Shown one piece after another: positions 22,095 to 30,162 of a DNA stretch of 53,791 nucleotides (its first letter is position 1; each line of letters begins with the position of its first letter). The DNA lies in the NCBI GenBank assembly GCA_017511205.1, contig JAFWLE010000001.1:1-53791 (forward strand), read 5' to 3'. Source of the stretch: Candidatus Saccharimonadota bacterium. GTDB taxonomy: Bacteria > Patescibacteriota > Saccharimonadia > Saccharimonadales > Saccharimonadaceae. A model generated the notes under the pieces. That model was not told the DNA's origin. It saw nothing but the letters and a program-made list of their open reading frames with translations, and made no database searches. The translations under genes and the position numbers were made by a program.

Positions 22095-22841
22095 TTAGTT
22101 TTTGGTAAAATTACTAAGCGGTTGAGCATTTTCTACAGAGTAATCGCCGATTTTGAGACGACGAAGGGCGGTGAGATAGGCGCCAGTGCCGAGTTTTTTA
22201 CCGATGTCTTCGGCGAGAGTTCTAATATAGGTACCAGAACTGCAGTGGACGCGGATTTTTAACTCGGGATAATCGTATTTAAGAACGTCGATCGAGTAAA
22301 TTTTGACTTGGCGGCTGGGGATTTCGAAAACTTCACCTTTTCGAGCCATTTTATAAGCGCGCTCGCCGTTGATCTTGATGGCGCTGAAACGAGGTGGAGT
22401 CTGGTTAATGACGCCGATAAAACTATTGGTAGCAAACTCAATACCATTCCGTTTCGGACGCGCTCCCTCACGCCCGTCGTTACGGGGCTCGGTCGCTCCG
22501 TTGGCTCCCGTTGTCGCCAAAGGGTCCTCAACGAAACGATATTGAGTTTGCTTTGAATATTCTTGGATGTGTCCTTCAGGGTCTCCTGTATCGGAAATAT
22601 AGCCAAGTTTCAGGGTGGCGTCGTAGACTTTGTCGAGCTTTAGAAATTCGGTGGATTTTTTAGTGTTTTTGCCGGTCAAGATGATGAGAAGGCCTGTGGC
22701 GAAGGGGTCTAGAGTTCCGGTGTGGCCAACTTTGACTTTGTGGCCGAAGTCTTGTTTCAAAAAACCACGAATTTTGGCAACGACGCCAAAACTTGAAATA
22801 TCGGTGGGCTTGTCGATTAATATGATTTGGTTTTCGTCCAT
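22095..22841 (-). CDS. truB: tRNA pseudouridine-55 synthase with in-frame palindrome insert
   Basis: TruB converts U55 of the T loop to pseudouridine. The 248-residue protein has IILIDKPTDISSFGVV, HTGTLDPFATGLLIILTG split at the catalytic Asp (GTLDP), YDATLKLGYISDTGDPEG, QTPPRFSAIKINGERAYKMAR and the C-terminal CSSGTYIRTLAEDIG. The C-terminal PUA extension is reduced. Residues about 97-137 (TQYRFVEDPLATTGANG...) are an extra insert encoded by the palindromic element at 22432-22551, placed between the GDPEG and GVINQTPP segments. The start at 22841 (MDENQIILIDKP) fits family alignments better than the upstream in-frame ATG at 22877. Confidence 0.93.
   Translation of the reverse strand: MDENQIILIDKPTDISSFGVVAKIRGFLKQDFGHKVKVGHTGTLDPFATGLLIILTGKNTKKSTEFLKLDKVYDATLKLGYISDTGDPEGHIQEYSKQTQYRFVEDPLATTGANGATEPRNDGREGARPKRNGIEFATNSFIGVINQTPPRFSAIKINGERAYKMARKGEVFEIPSRQVKIYSIDVLKYDYPELKIRVHCSSGTYIRTLAEDIGKKLGTGAYLTALRRLKIGDYSVENAQPLSNFTKN
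22432..22551. repeat. Palindromic element inside truB
   Basis: The arms 22432-22456 and 22532-22551 share GCAAACTCAATA and CGTTTCG as inverted copies. The core includes CGCCCGTCGTTACGGGG. Its first 29 bases (22458-22486) match the lepA core at 23 positions, after which alignment needs gaps. It is oriented antisense to the truB coding strand. Confidence 0.85.
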
Positions 22842-22898
22842 TAGCTTATTATTACTACAAAAACAGAGATTTTTCAAGAGGTGAGGGTGCTATAACAG

Positions 22899-22927
22899 TT
22901 GACACTTATGCTAAAGTGTGGTATAAT
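22899..22927 (+). promoter_or_regulatory. Consensus promoter of the gene at 22999
   Basis: TTGACA-N17-TATAAT, with the spacer ending AAAGTGTGG. A leader of about 65 bases with GAGAGGAGAG precedes the ATG. Confidence 0.9.
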
Positions 22928-22998
22928 GTAGGTATGATTACCTAGTTGTAGGTGGTTTGCTGTTTAACAGGTTTGCAGAGTGAGAGGAGAGTGGACTG

Positions 22999-23970
22999 AT
23001 GAAAATGATTGATGCTTATAGGTTAGACAAGCATTCGATGGTAGTGAAGTTTTTAAGTGGGATTAAGCTGTTAAGCAATATGCTCAACAGTGATCCTGGA
23101 AGGTTTAACGGGATGGCAAAAAAAGCTGAAGAAGCTAGAATACCGATTGATGATTTTGTTGCAGATTATTGTGAAGAGAATTGCCTTAACGATGAGCAAA
23201 AGGAACCACTTGCGATTAGCATGATGACAGCGATATATTTAACTGATTGGTGTAAATATCAACAGAGTTATATCATGAGTGCTTCGATGTTCCAAGATTT
23301 CAATCTGGACGTATATGACGGGGTTCTTAAGGATATCAAATTGCCTTTTCCGACTATCTTTGTACTTCTTCAAAATAAAAAAGAAGTGCTTTTGGGACTT
23401 TTGATACATCAGCATGAAAATGGTGACTTTAGCATATCGGCAATGAGCCGGCATGGGTTGGTCTATTATTATCTAAATAAAGATATATTAGACCAAATTA
23501 CTCATCAAAAGTTAAGAGACCAAAATCAGGCGAAGACTTCGTTAATGGCTTTATATGTGGCAGAATTGCTTTCAGTTTATCGTCAAGATCGGAAGGCTCT
23601 TAAAGCGAATAAAGTTTTGAGAAAAGGAAAGGTCGAGCGGAAAGGATTGAATCCAATAGAGTGGCGACTCGAAGATTCGACAATCATTGAAAGGACGCCA
23701 ACTCCAGAGGGCAATTTAAAAGATGCTTTTAATCTTGAAGGATTGATCCCTCCTAATGAGAGAAAAGAAGAGGTAATTGTTGAGGCGGAGCATACACATG
23801 CTTCTCCTAGACGCCATCACGTGAAAACTCATACGTGCGTTTACTGGACTGGCAAAGGCCGGAAGATACCAGTAGTTAGAACAATACAGAGTTATGAGCG
23901 TGGAGGAAAAAAGACCGATCACGCTAGGGGAGCAAGAAGAATCTGCAAATCCGATGATGAATTAAAATGA
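22999..23970 (+). CDS. Unknown protein with a basic His/Arg-rich C-terminal motif
   Basis: The 323-residue soluble protein has a helical N-terminal half (residues 1-200) without recognised motifs. The C-terminal part SPRRHHVKTHTCVYWTGKGR...VVRTIQSYERGG resembles a short motif (RRxHxRxxHxxxYWxG-KxRKPxVxxI) that I associate with proteins carried on phages and integrative elements. That association is from memory and unverified. It has its own consensus promoter, leader, Shine-Dalgarno sequence and terminator, so it is a monocistronic gene set between truB and rpsO. An accessory or mobile origin is possible, but no integrase or repeat is nearby. Confidence 0.6.
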   Translation: MKMIDAYRLDKHSMVVKFLSGIKLLSNMLNSDPGRFNGMAKKAEEARIPIDDFVADYCEENCLNDEQKEPLAISMMTAIYLTDWCKYQQSYIMSASMFQDFNLDVYDGVLKDIKLPFPTIFVLLQNKKEVLLGLLIHQHENGDFSISAMSRHGLVYYYLNKDILDQITHQKLRDQNQAKTSLMALYVAELLSVYRQDRKALKANKVLRKGKVERKGLNPIEWRLEDSTIIERTPTPEGNLKDAFNLEGLIPPNERKEEVIVEAEHTHASPRRHHVKTHTCVYWTGKGRKIPVVRTIQSYERGGKKTDHARGARRICKSDDELK

Positions 23971-23975
23971 CAGTG

Positions 23976-23998
23976 ACCCCGCCGTTAAGGCGGGGTTT
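23976..23998 (+). terminator. Terminator
   Basis: ACCCCGCC-GTTA-AGGCGGGGTTT followed by further T-rich sequence, immediately after the gene ending at 23970. Confidence 0.85.
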
Positions 23999-24030
23999 AC
24001 TTTTTTCTCTTGAAATGATATAATGAGAGT

Positions 24031-24297
24031 ATGATAACAAAAGAGAATAAAGACAAGGCTATTGCCAAGGTCGCCCGAAATAAGGCGGATGTTGGTTCTC
24101 CTGAAGTTCAAGTTTCGATTTTGACGGAGCGCATCAAAGAAGTGACTGAGCACGTCAAAAACAACAAACATGACTTTATGGCTAAAAGAGGTTTAATGCA
24201 GATGGTCGGGAAACGGAAACGACTTCTCAAATATCTGGAAGAGACTGATTTTGAGCTATACAAGAAAACAGTTAAGAAATTAGGCCTCAGGAAATAG
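24031..24297 (+). CDS. rpsO: 30S ribosomal protein S15
   Basis: S15 binds the three-way junction of 16S rRNA helices 20-22. The 88 residues are a standard S15: NKADVGSPEVQVSILTERI, VKNNKHDFMAKRGLMQMVGKRKRLLKYL and the C-terminal ELYKKTVKKLGLRK. TATAAT at 24019-24024 lies six bases before the ATG, so even this ribosomal protein mRNA appears leaderless. pnp lies downstream, as in many bacteria, but here separated by a palindromic element and an antisense gene. Its stop codon lies within the left arm of the element at 24288-24409. Confidence 0.97.
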   Translation: MITKENKDKAIAKVARNKADVGSPEVQVSILTERIKEVTEHVKNNKHDFMAKRGLMQMVGKRKRLLKYLEETDFELYKKTVKKLGLRK

Positions 24298-24409
24298 AAT
24301 TTGGCAAAATACTTCGTTAGTGTTTGCGCTACGCAGGGGACGTACAAAAAGTACATCCCCTTTGCGTTGTCCAACGCTGCCTCGCCTTTTGCGCAAATTC
24401 TATTCCCTG
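24288..24409. repeat. Palindromic element after rpsO
   Basis: The left arm CAGGAAATAGAATTTG (24288-24303), which contains the rpsO stop TAG, is mirrored by CAAATTCTATTCCCTG (24394-24409), 15 of 16 paired. The stem continues with GCAAAA/TTTTGC. Inside are GGGGACGTAC/GTACATCCCC and CGCA...TGCG pairs. It could act as a terminator or a 3' stabiliser. Confidence 0.85.
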
Positions 24410-24440
24410 AAGAAAATGAATTTTGGCGGGTTAGAAAAAG

Positions 24441-24466
24441 CCCGTCGGTAAAACCGGCGGGTTTTT
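24441..24466. terminator. Bidirectional terminator
   Basis: CCCGTCGG-TAAAA-CCGGCGGG with AAAAAG before and TTTTT after, beside the stop of the minus-strand gene at 24469. Confidence 0.8.
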
Positions 24467-24468
24467 GA

Positions 24469-24783
24469 TTAAAATGGCGAATTATCTAATTCTTTTTGAA
24501 AGTAACTTATGAACTTTGCGACATCGTCAAAGCTTAAGTTATTTTCTTTCAACGAGATAAATAGATCGACAATGTCGTTCCTCTTCGGATTCGGAGTTGT
24601 TTTTAATGATGCTCCGTCGTTTGTGAAGAGTGTTGTTGCAAAGAATGCAGCTGATACTCTTGCCACGAGATTGTGGCGATCTTCATTCGCTTTTTCCTCC
24701 GGTACTGCTTTCAACTTTACATCAATAGCAGTTATCTTCCTTTCGTCGTTGAAATGAATATCCAGGTGTATTATATTTACCAT
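24469..24783 (-). CDS. Small unknown protein
   Basis: The 104-residue soluble protein starts with a beta-rich segment (MVNIIHLDIHFNDERKITAIDVKL) and ends with helices (LSFDDVAKFISYFQKELD). The family is not recognised. It has a consensus promoter, a leader of about 45 bases and the strong Shine-Dalgarno sequence AGGGGGAG seven bases before the ATG. It is divergent to pnp, and the two promoters overlap, so expression of the two genes may be mutually exclusive. Confidence 0.6.
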   Translation of the reverse strand: MVNIIHLDIHFNDERKITAIDVKLKAVPEEKANEDRHNLVARVSAAFFATTLFTNDGASLKTTPNPKRNDIVDLFISLKENNLSFDDVAKFISYFQKELDNSPF

Positions 24784-24833
24784 CTTGCTCCCCCTAATTG
24801 TAGAAAATTGCTATAGAAATATCTATCATGTAT

Positions 24834-24862
24834 ATTATATCACACTTTGCGTAAAATGTCAA
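24834..24862 (-). promoter_or_regulatory. Consensus promoter of the small unknown gene
   Basis: On the minus strand, TTGACA (24862-24857), a 17-base spacer ending CAAAGTGTGA, and TATAAT (24839-24834). It overlaps the pnp promoter on the other strand. Confidence 0.88.
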
Positions 24863-24875
24863 TGTTTGGTATAAT
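24847..24875 (+). promoter_or_regulatory. pnp promoter, overlapping the divergent promoter
   Basis: TTGCGT-N17-TATAAT. The -35 box sits within the spacer of the opposing promoter, so RNA polymerase cannot occupy both. Confidence 0.75.
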
Positions 24876-24895
24876 GGATACAGTAAATTAACACA

Positions 24896-24943
24896 GGGAA
24901 GACGGCAGATACAGGATAGGGGCCTATATCTGAGGTTTTCCCG
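24896..24943 (+). promoter_or_regulatory. Leader hairpin of pnp mRNA
   Basis: In the leader, GGGAA...TTCCC encloses CAGATA...TATCTG and TAGG/CCTA, forming a long interrupted stem before the GGGAAAGG ribosome site. In enterobacteria a pnp leader stem is cut by RNase III and mediates PNPase autoregulation; the same logic here is an inference. Confidence 0.6.
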
Positions 24944-24958
24944 GGAAAGGTATTTTTT

Positions 24959-27136
24959 ATGGAAATTATTAATCCAAGTGGCAAAAAAACGGTGAGGGTT
25001 TCGACCGAGTGGCTCGGAAGGGAGCTGACTCTTGAGGTGAATAGAGTGGGATTTCGTTCGACTTCTTCTGTACTAGTCACCTATGGTGATACAGTAGTAC
25101 TGGGGTCAGTAGTGGTTGGAACTAAGCCCGTAGTGCAGGACTTTTTCCCTCTATCTATTGATTATGAGGAAAAATGGTATGCGGCTGGGAAGATCTCTGG
25201 TTCTAAGTTTATTAAGCGTGAAGGAAAGCCGGCAGATGAAGCAGTTTTAGTGGGACGTTTAATTGATCGTCCGATTCGACCATTGTTTCCTAAGGGATAT
25301 CGACAGGAAATACAAGTGGTTTGTACGGTTCTTTCGATGGATCCGAATTTCCGGCCAGATTGTGTGGCGATGATTGCGGCTTCTTCGGCTTTGATGAATG
25401 CCGGAGTGCCATTTGATGGCCCAGTAGCGGGGATTAGAATTGGTAGAATTGGGGGTGAGTTTAAGGGATTTTTGTTACCGGAAGAGCGGGAAAAATCGCC
25501 GATGGACCTAGTGGTAGCTTGTAAAGATGGTAAGGTGATGATGGTGGAAGCTGGTATGAAAGAAGTGCCAGAAGAAATGATTATTGAGGGCATGCATTGG
25601 GCAGTAAAGAATGTCCAACCAGTTTTGGATTTACAGAGAGAACTAGCTAAACAGGTAGCAGCCCCAGAGCAAGAATATGAGCTGGTACTGCCTAGTGAAG
25701 AGGTAACTAAAGAGGTAGAAGAATGGACGAAAGGTAAATTTGGCTCAAAGGTCAGAGGAAATGTGATTGAAAGAGCACACGTTCTAGATGATCTGAAATA
25801 TGCGATGCATGATGAATTTGCGCTTTCCAAGGGGCAGGGCGAGACGGATAACGAAAAGGTAGAATGGTATGATGAGAATCTTAGAGATGTGTACGATCAG
25901 GCGTTTGAGCTAGCGGTACATAAAGAGGTGAGAAGAGGAATTCTAGAGGAGGGAGTACGTCCAGATGGGCGAAAACTTGACGAAGTGAGACCTTTATCTT
26001 CACAGGTTTCGATTTTGCCAAGAGTGCATGGGTCATCTCTCTTTACTAGAGGGGTAACACAGGCGATGAATATCGTGACTTTAGCACCTTTATCTTATGC
26101 ACAAGATGTAGATACGATGGAAGTAACAGATGGGAAACGGCGTTATATGCATCACTATAATGCACCATCTTATACTGTAGGTGAACCAGGGAGGATTGGC
26201 TCCCCAGGGCGGCGGGAAATTGGACACGGGTATCTAGCTGAAAGAGCGCTTTTGCCGGTGCTCCCTTCAGAGGAGGAGTTTCCTTATGCGATTCGCTCAG
26301 TAACTGAGATTATGTCACAAAACGGTTCGACTTCGATGGCGGCGACCTGTTCGTCTTGTATGGCTCTGATGGACGCGGGTGTGCCTTTGAAGCGACCAGT
26401 ATCTGGGGTAGCAATGGGGTTAATGGTGGATGTGCCAAAGGGCACGCCGATTGAGTCCAAAGATGTAGATAAAGCCTATGTTCTGACGGATTTGATGGAC
26501 GCAGAGGATTTTGCTGGAGATATGGACTTTAAGGTAACTGGTACCACAGAGGGCGTGACGGCGCTCCAAATGGATATGAAAGTGCATGGTCTGCCGGTAG
26601 AAATTATGGAGAAGGCTTTGAAACAATCGCATGAAGGCAGGATGTTTATTTTGAAGCATATCCTCAGTGTGATTGATAAACCACGGGCAGAAATTAGCAA
26701 ATATGCGCCGAGAATTGAAAAATTGATGATTTCACCAGATAAAATTGGTGCAGTGATTGGTAAGGGTGGCGAAATGATTAATAAGATTACGACTGAAACT
26801 GGTGCAGAGGTAGATATTGAAGATAGCGGTCTCGTGACGGTGGCTGGAAATGATCCAGAAAAGATTAAGAAGGCATTAGATTGGATTAAAGAACTAACAG
26901 AGGAGCCGGAAGTTGGTAAAGTTTACGAAGGTACAGTAGTTTCGATTAAAGATTTCGGGGCGTTTGTGAATATTCTGCCAGGAATTGATGGAATGCTTCA
27001 TATTTCTCAGATTACGGATAAGAGACGACTCAAAAAAGTGGAAGAAGTTTTGCATATGGGTGACACGGTGAAAGTACGGCTAGTGGCAATTGACCATGGA
27101 AAACTTAGCCTTTCGATGATTGGCGTCGATAAATAA
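24959..27136 (+). CDS. pnp: Polyribonucleotide nucleotidyltransferase
   Basis: PNPase degrades RNA 3' to 5' with phosphate and can add tails. The 725-residue protein has the full domain order: first RNase PH-like domain (residues 10-230, with DYEEKWYAAGKISGSKFIKREG), an all-helical linker, the second RNase PH domain (330-560, RPDGRKLDEVRPLSSQVSILPR, TRGVTQAMNIVTL, MSQNGSTSMAATCSS), a KH domain (IGAVIGKGGEMINKITTETGA) and S1 (GKVYEGTVVSIKDFGAFVNILPG). It has its own promoter and a structured leader. lepA starts one base after its stop, forming a pnp-lepA operon. Confidence 0.97.
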   Translation: MEIINPSGKKTVRVSTEWLGRELTLEVNRVGFRSTSSVLVTYGDTVVLGSVVVGTKPVVQDFFPLSIDYEEKWYAAGKISGSKFIKREGKPADEAVLVGRLIDRPIRPLFPKGYRQEIQVVCTVLSMDPNFRPDCVAMIAASSALMNAGVPFDGPVAGIRIGRIGGEFKGFLLPEEREKSPMDLVVACKDGKVMMVEAGMKEVPEEMIIEGMHWAVKNVQPVLDLQRELAKQVAAPEQEYELVLPSEEVTKEVEEWTKGKFGSKVRGNVIERAHVLDDLKYAMHDEFALSKGQGETDNEKVEWYDENLRDVYDQAFELAVHKEVRRGILEEGVRPDGRKLDEVRPLSSQVSILPRVHGSSLFTRGVTQAMNIVTLAPLSYAQDVDTMEVTDGKRRYMHHYNAPSYTVGEPGRIGSPGRREIGHGYLAERALLPVLPSEEEFPYAIRSVTEIMSQNGSTSMAATCSSCMALMDAGVPLKRPVSGVAMGLMVDVPKGTPIESKDVDKAYVLTDLMDAEDFAGDMDFKVTGTTEGVTALQMDMKVHGLPVEIMEKALKQSHEGRMFILKHILSVIDKPRAEISKYAPRIEKLMISPDKIGAVIGKGGEMINKITTETGAEVDIEDSGLVTVAGNDPEKIKKALDWIKELTEEPEVGKVYEGTVVSIKDFGAFVNILPGIDGMLHISQITDKRRLKKVEEVLHMGDTVKVRLVAIDHGKLSLSMIGVDK

Positions 27137-27137
27137 A

Positions 27138-29009
27138 ATGGAAAAGATACGAAATTTTTGCATTATTGCGCATATTGATCACGGTAAATCTACCATTGCG
27201 GATCGGATGATGGAACTTACCGGGACGGTGGCGAAGCGTGAAATGAAAGCGCAGCTTCTGGATTCGATGGAATTGGAGCGCGAAAAAGGGATTACGATTA
27301 AACTGACGCCAGTGACGATGCATTGGAAGGGTTATATTCTGAATTTGATTGATACGCCAGGGCATGTGGATTTTTCGTATGAAGTGTCGCGGTCGCTTGC
27401 GGCGGTAGAAACGGCGGTTTTAGTAGTGGATGCAACACAAGGGATTCAGGCACAGACACTTGCGAATGTGTATCTTGCTCTCGAACAGGATTTGAAGATT
27501 ATTCCGGTAATCAATAAGATAGATTTGCCGGCGGCGGATGTAGAAAAAGTTGCTGTGCAAATCATGAATCTACTCGGATGCAAACGTGAAGAGATCATCG
27601 AAGTTTCCGGTAAAACCGGGCTAAATGTGGATAAAATATTAGATGCTGTAGTAGAGATAGGGCCTGGACCAAGGATTGTTTTGGGGGACGGGGTCGCTCC
27701 GGCCCGTCGTCACGGGCGGAGCGCCCCTCATACCTCGGTCGTAACCTCCGGAAGCCCCCAAAACAACCTTGGCCCCAGTCCCTTTAGCTCTACGCGGGCG
27801 TTAATATTTGATTCGTATTTTGACGACTATCGGGGGGTGGTGCTGTATGTGAGGGTGTTTGAGGGGAGTATTCCGAAGGACGCGAATATTTTGATGATGG
27901 GGACGAAGACTAAAGGTGAAGCACTGGAAGTCGGGTTTTTGACGCCAAAGATGAAGCCGGAAGATAGTTTGGAAGCGGGCGAAATTGGTTATATTGTGAC
28001 GAACTTGAAATCAACTAGGGAAGCGCGAGTGGGCGATACGATTACACTGGCGGAGGCGCCGGCAGAGGAAGCTTTGCCGGGGTATAAGCACGTAATACCT
28101 TTTGTATATGCGGGGTTTTTCCCGGTTTCGAATGACCAGTATAAAGAACTTAAAGAGGCGATTGAGAAGCTGAGCTTGTCGGATTCGGCGTTAGAGTATG
28201 AGCCGGAAAATTCGCCGATTTTGGGGTTTGGCCTTCGGATTGGGTTTTTGGGACTATTACATTTAGACATTATTAAAGAGAGGCTGGAACGAGAATTTAA
28301 ATTAGATTTAATTGTCACGAACCCTTCAACAAATTATGAGGTAGTGATGAATAATGGCGAAGTGAGGGAAATAAAATCGGCAGCAGAACTGCCGGACGCA
28401 TCGGAAATTTTGGAAATTCGAGAGCCGTGGGCGAAAGGTGAAATTATTTTGCCGAAAAATATGATTGGGAATGTGTTAAATCTAATTAATGAGAAGCGGG
28501 GGCATCAGACAAACGTGTCATATATTGAGTCAAAGGCGGTGATTGATTTTGAAGCGCCGATGGCAAATCTTTTAACAGATTTCTATGATCAGTTGAAATC
28601 GGTAACGTCGGGCTATGCGTCGTTTAATTATGAGCTGGCGGGGTATCGGGCAGGTGATTTAGTAAGGATTGATTTTTTGGTGGCTGGGCATAAAATGGAT
28701 GCACTTTCGGTGGTGGCGCACCGGACGGAAGCGGAAGCGATTGGCAGGGAGGTAACGAAAAAACTCAAGGAAATTATTCCGCGACAGAACTATGAGGTGG
28801 CACTACAGGCTGCTATTGGTGCAAGGATAATTGCGCGGGAAACGATTGGGGCATATCGTAAGGATGTGACGGTGAAAATTCATACAGGCGATCGGGATAG
28901 AAAAGCAAAACTTCTCGATAAGCAAAAACGCGGCAAAGCGCGTATGAAAAGATTTGGTAAAATAGACATTCCTTCTGAGGCGTTTACCGTGATGCTAAAA
29001 AGAAACTAA
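27138..29009 (+). CDS. lepA: Elongation factor 4 (LepA) with in-frame palindrome insert
   Basis: EF4 is a ribosomal back-translocation and biogenesis GTPase. The 623-residue protein shows G1 AHIDHGKSTIADRM, switch I REKGITIKL, G3 DTPGHVDFSYEV, G4 NKIDLPAAD, domain II (ALIFDSYFDDYRGVV) and the LepA-specific C-terminal domain (GDRDRKAKLLDKQKRGKARM). Residues about 172-219 (between EIGPGP and RALIFDS) are an extra low-complexity insert encoded by the palindromic element at 27651-27793. In other EF4 proteins this place is a short linker of roughly ten residues between the G domain and domain II. The start at 27138 (MEKIRNF) is chosen, one base after the pnp stop. Confidence 0.96.
   Translation: MEKIRNFCIIAHIDHGKSTIADRMMELTGTVAKREMKAQLLDSMELEREKGITIKLTPVTMHWKGYILNLIDTPGHVDFSYEVSRSLAAVETAVLVVDATQGIQAQTLANVYLALEQDLKIIPVINKIDLPAADVEKVAVQIMNLLGCKREEIIEVSGKTGLNVDKILDAVVEIGPGPRIVLGDGVAPARRHGRSAPHTSVVTSGSPQNNLGPSPFSSTRALIFDSYFDDYRGVVLYVRVFEGSIPKDANILMMGTKTKGEALEVGFLTPKMKPEDSLEAGEIGYIVTNLKSTREARVGDTITLAEAPAEEALPGYKHVIPFVYAGFFPVSNDQYKELKEAIEKLSLSDSALEYEPENSPILGFGLRIGFLGLLHLDIIKERLEREFKLDLIVTNPSTNYEVVMNNGEVREIKSAAELPDASEILEIREPWAKGEIILPKNMIGNVLNLINEKRGHQTNVSYIESKAVIDFEAPMANLLTDFYDQLKSVTSGYASFNYELAGYRAGDLVRIDFLVAGHKMDALSVVAHRTEAEAIGREVTKKLKEIIPRQNYEVALQAAIGARIIARETIGAYRKDVTVKIHTGDRDRKAKLLDKQKRGKARMKRFGKIDIPSEAFTVMLKRN
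27651..27793. repeat. GC-rich palindromic element inside lepA
   Basis: The outer arms 27651-27687 and 27755-27793 are imperfect inverted copies; the inner 24 bases (CCAAGG...TTGTTTTGGGGG) are nearly perfect. The core 27688-27754 is 52/67 identical to the recX copy and forms GCTCCGGCCCG/CGGGCGGAGC. The host frame runs through without a stop. Confidence 0.93.
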
Positions 29010-29165
29010 TTAGGTGATTTTATTCGCTGTTCGCTGCACGTCAGGAAAAATTTCATAAATTTTCGGGCGGAAAATTTTAAAAACTAATTAAAATTTTCCT
29101 AAAATTTATTCAATTTTTCTTGGGTTTGCTCTATGCTCATAAAATCGCTTAATTAGTTTCTTTTT
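28997..29165. repeat. AT-rich palindromic element after lepA
   Basis: The arms 28997-29023 and 29139-29165 pair at 25 of 27 positions. The left arm contains the last lepA codons and the stop (AAAGAAACTAATTA). Inside, 29041-29124 forms a nested quasi-palindrome and matches the reverse complement of 38380-38463 at 66 of 84 bases. It ends six bases before the TACAAT of the next gene. Confidence 0.93.
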
Positions 29166-29182
29166 CGTGTTACAATAGTTAT

Positions 29183-29704
29183 ATGACAAGAAGAAATATA
29201 TTTTTCTATTATAGCATATTTTTGTCAATTTGTCTAGTATTGGCTGGGTTAACGATGGTTTTCCCGGTGGAAGCGGCGAATAAAAAGCGGGAGGATTTGA
29301 TTAAGGAGCGTTGTGAAACTATAAAAGATGATCTGAAAAACGTGCAGCGGGAAGATGCGAAGGTGAGAGTACACTTAGGTAGTAAATATGAGATAATTTT
29401 AAATCGTTTTATTATGCCATTGAACGTGAAACTGGTGGAAAAGAATATGTCAAATGCAGATTTGGTGGAAAATCAGAATAATTTTGTGGAGGCAAAAACC
29501 ACGTTTTCGAATGATTATATCGTTTATCAGCAGCAGCTGGAGGAATTAGTGGCGATGGATTGTAAAGCTGAGCCAGGGCAGTTTTATGAAAAATTGATAA
29601 AAGTTCGGCAAAAACGTAAAACGATGGAGCAGGATACGATGCTACTTCGGAATTTAATTTCAAAGCATATTCGCTTGGTGACTAGATTGAAGGAGAAGAT
29701 ATAA
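29183..29704 (+). CDS. Secreted helical protein, unknown
   Basis: The 173-residue protein has an N-terminal signal segment (IFFYYSIFLSICLVLAGLTM, cleavage likely after VEA) and a helical, partly coiled-coil body (KKREDLIKERCETIKDDLKN, YQQQLEELVAMDCKAEP) with two cysteines. No family is recognised. TACAAT at 29171-29176 lies six bases before the ATG (leaderless). The stop and the next start share a base (TAATG), so it is coupled with the 131-residue anchored protein and probably co-transcribed with the fibro-slime protein further on. Together these look like an envelope-associated operon. Confidence 0.7.
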   Translation: MTRRNIFFYYSIFLSICLVLAGLTMVFPVEAANKKREDLIKERCETIKDDLKNVQREDAKVRVHLGSKYEIILNRFIMPLNVKLVEKNMSNADLVENQNNFVEAKTTFSNDYIVYQQQLEELVAMDCKAEPGQFYEKLIKVRQKRKTMEQDTMLLRNLISKHIRLVTRLKEKI

Positions 29705-30099
29705 TGGATGAGGAAAAGCCGAAGTTTAGAATAAGAGAAGGTTCAAGGAACCTTTTGGTTTTGGGTTTAGCTTCGATTTTGGTAGCATTAGCGACTACTG
29801 GTGTGAGTTTGGCGATTTATCATGGTTCGGGCGATATTTATTTGGATCGGTCACGGCCTGGTTTTTTGCCAGATGAGAAAGAAATAGAAGACGACAATAA
29901 CGATGAAGAAGAGTATGATTTTTCTAAAACTGGGGATTTGACGAGCGAAAGTTTGGGAGAATATTTGGAAAAAATTGGAGCTGAAGTGGAAGAAATTGAT
30001 GAGTATGAAAAACCGTTTGACACAAAGGTTTTGTCAGATGAAAAATTTGGCATTTCTACGGATGATACTGATGGGTCAGATGATTCGTCGGATGATTAG
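29704..30099 (+). CDS. Single-TM protein with acidic extracellular tail
   Basis: The 131-residue protein has a cytoplasmic basic N-terminus (KPKFRIREGSRN), one TM helix (residues 18-40, LLVLGLASILVALATTGVSLA) and an outside region very rich in Asp and Glu (EIEDDNNDEEEYDF, ending DDTDGSDDSSDD). The acidic tail suggests cation binding or surface charge. The family is unknown. It is coupled to the secreted helical protein upstream (TAATG), and the fibro-slime gene begins 63 bases later with its own -10-like box, TATACT. Confidence 0.68.
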   Translation: MDEEKPKFRIREGSRNLLVLGLASILVALATTGVSLAIYHGSGDIYLDRSRPGFLPDEKEIEDDNNDEEEYDFSKTGDLTSESLGEYLEKIGAEVEEIDEYEKPFDTKVLSDEKFGISTDDTDGSDDSSDD

Positions 30100-30162
30100 T
30101 TTTTTAGTAGGCAGAACTTGCTTTTTTGAATAAATAGGCTTATACTAAAGTTGGAGAAAAAT

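Noticed and set aside
24896-24943. Metabolite riboswitch before pnp
   Set aside because: The leader is too short and shows a single interrupted stem without conserved riboswitch motifs; an RNase III-type pnp leader stem is the simpler reading.
27651-27793. Possible intein or intron in lepA
   Set aside because: The insert is only about 45 residues, has no intein splice motifs, and the frame is continuous. Palindromic structure and homology to the recX insert explain it better.
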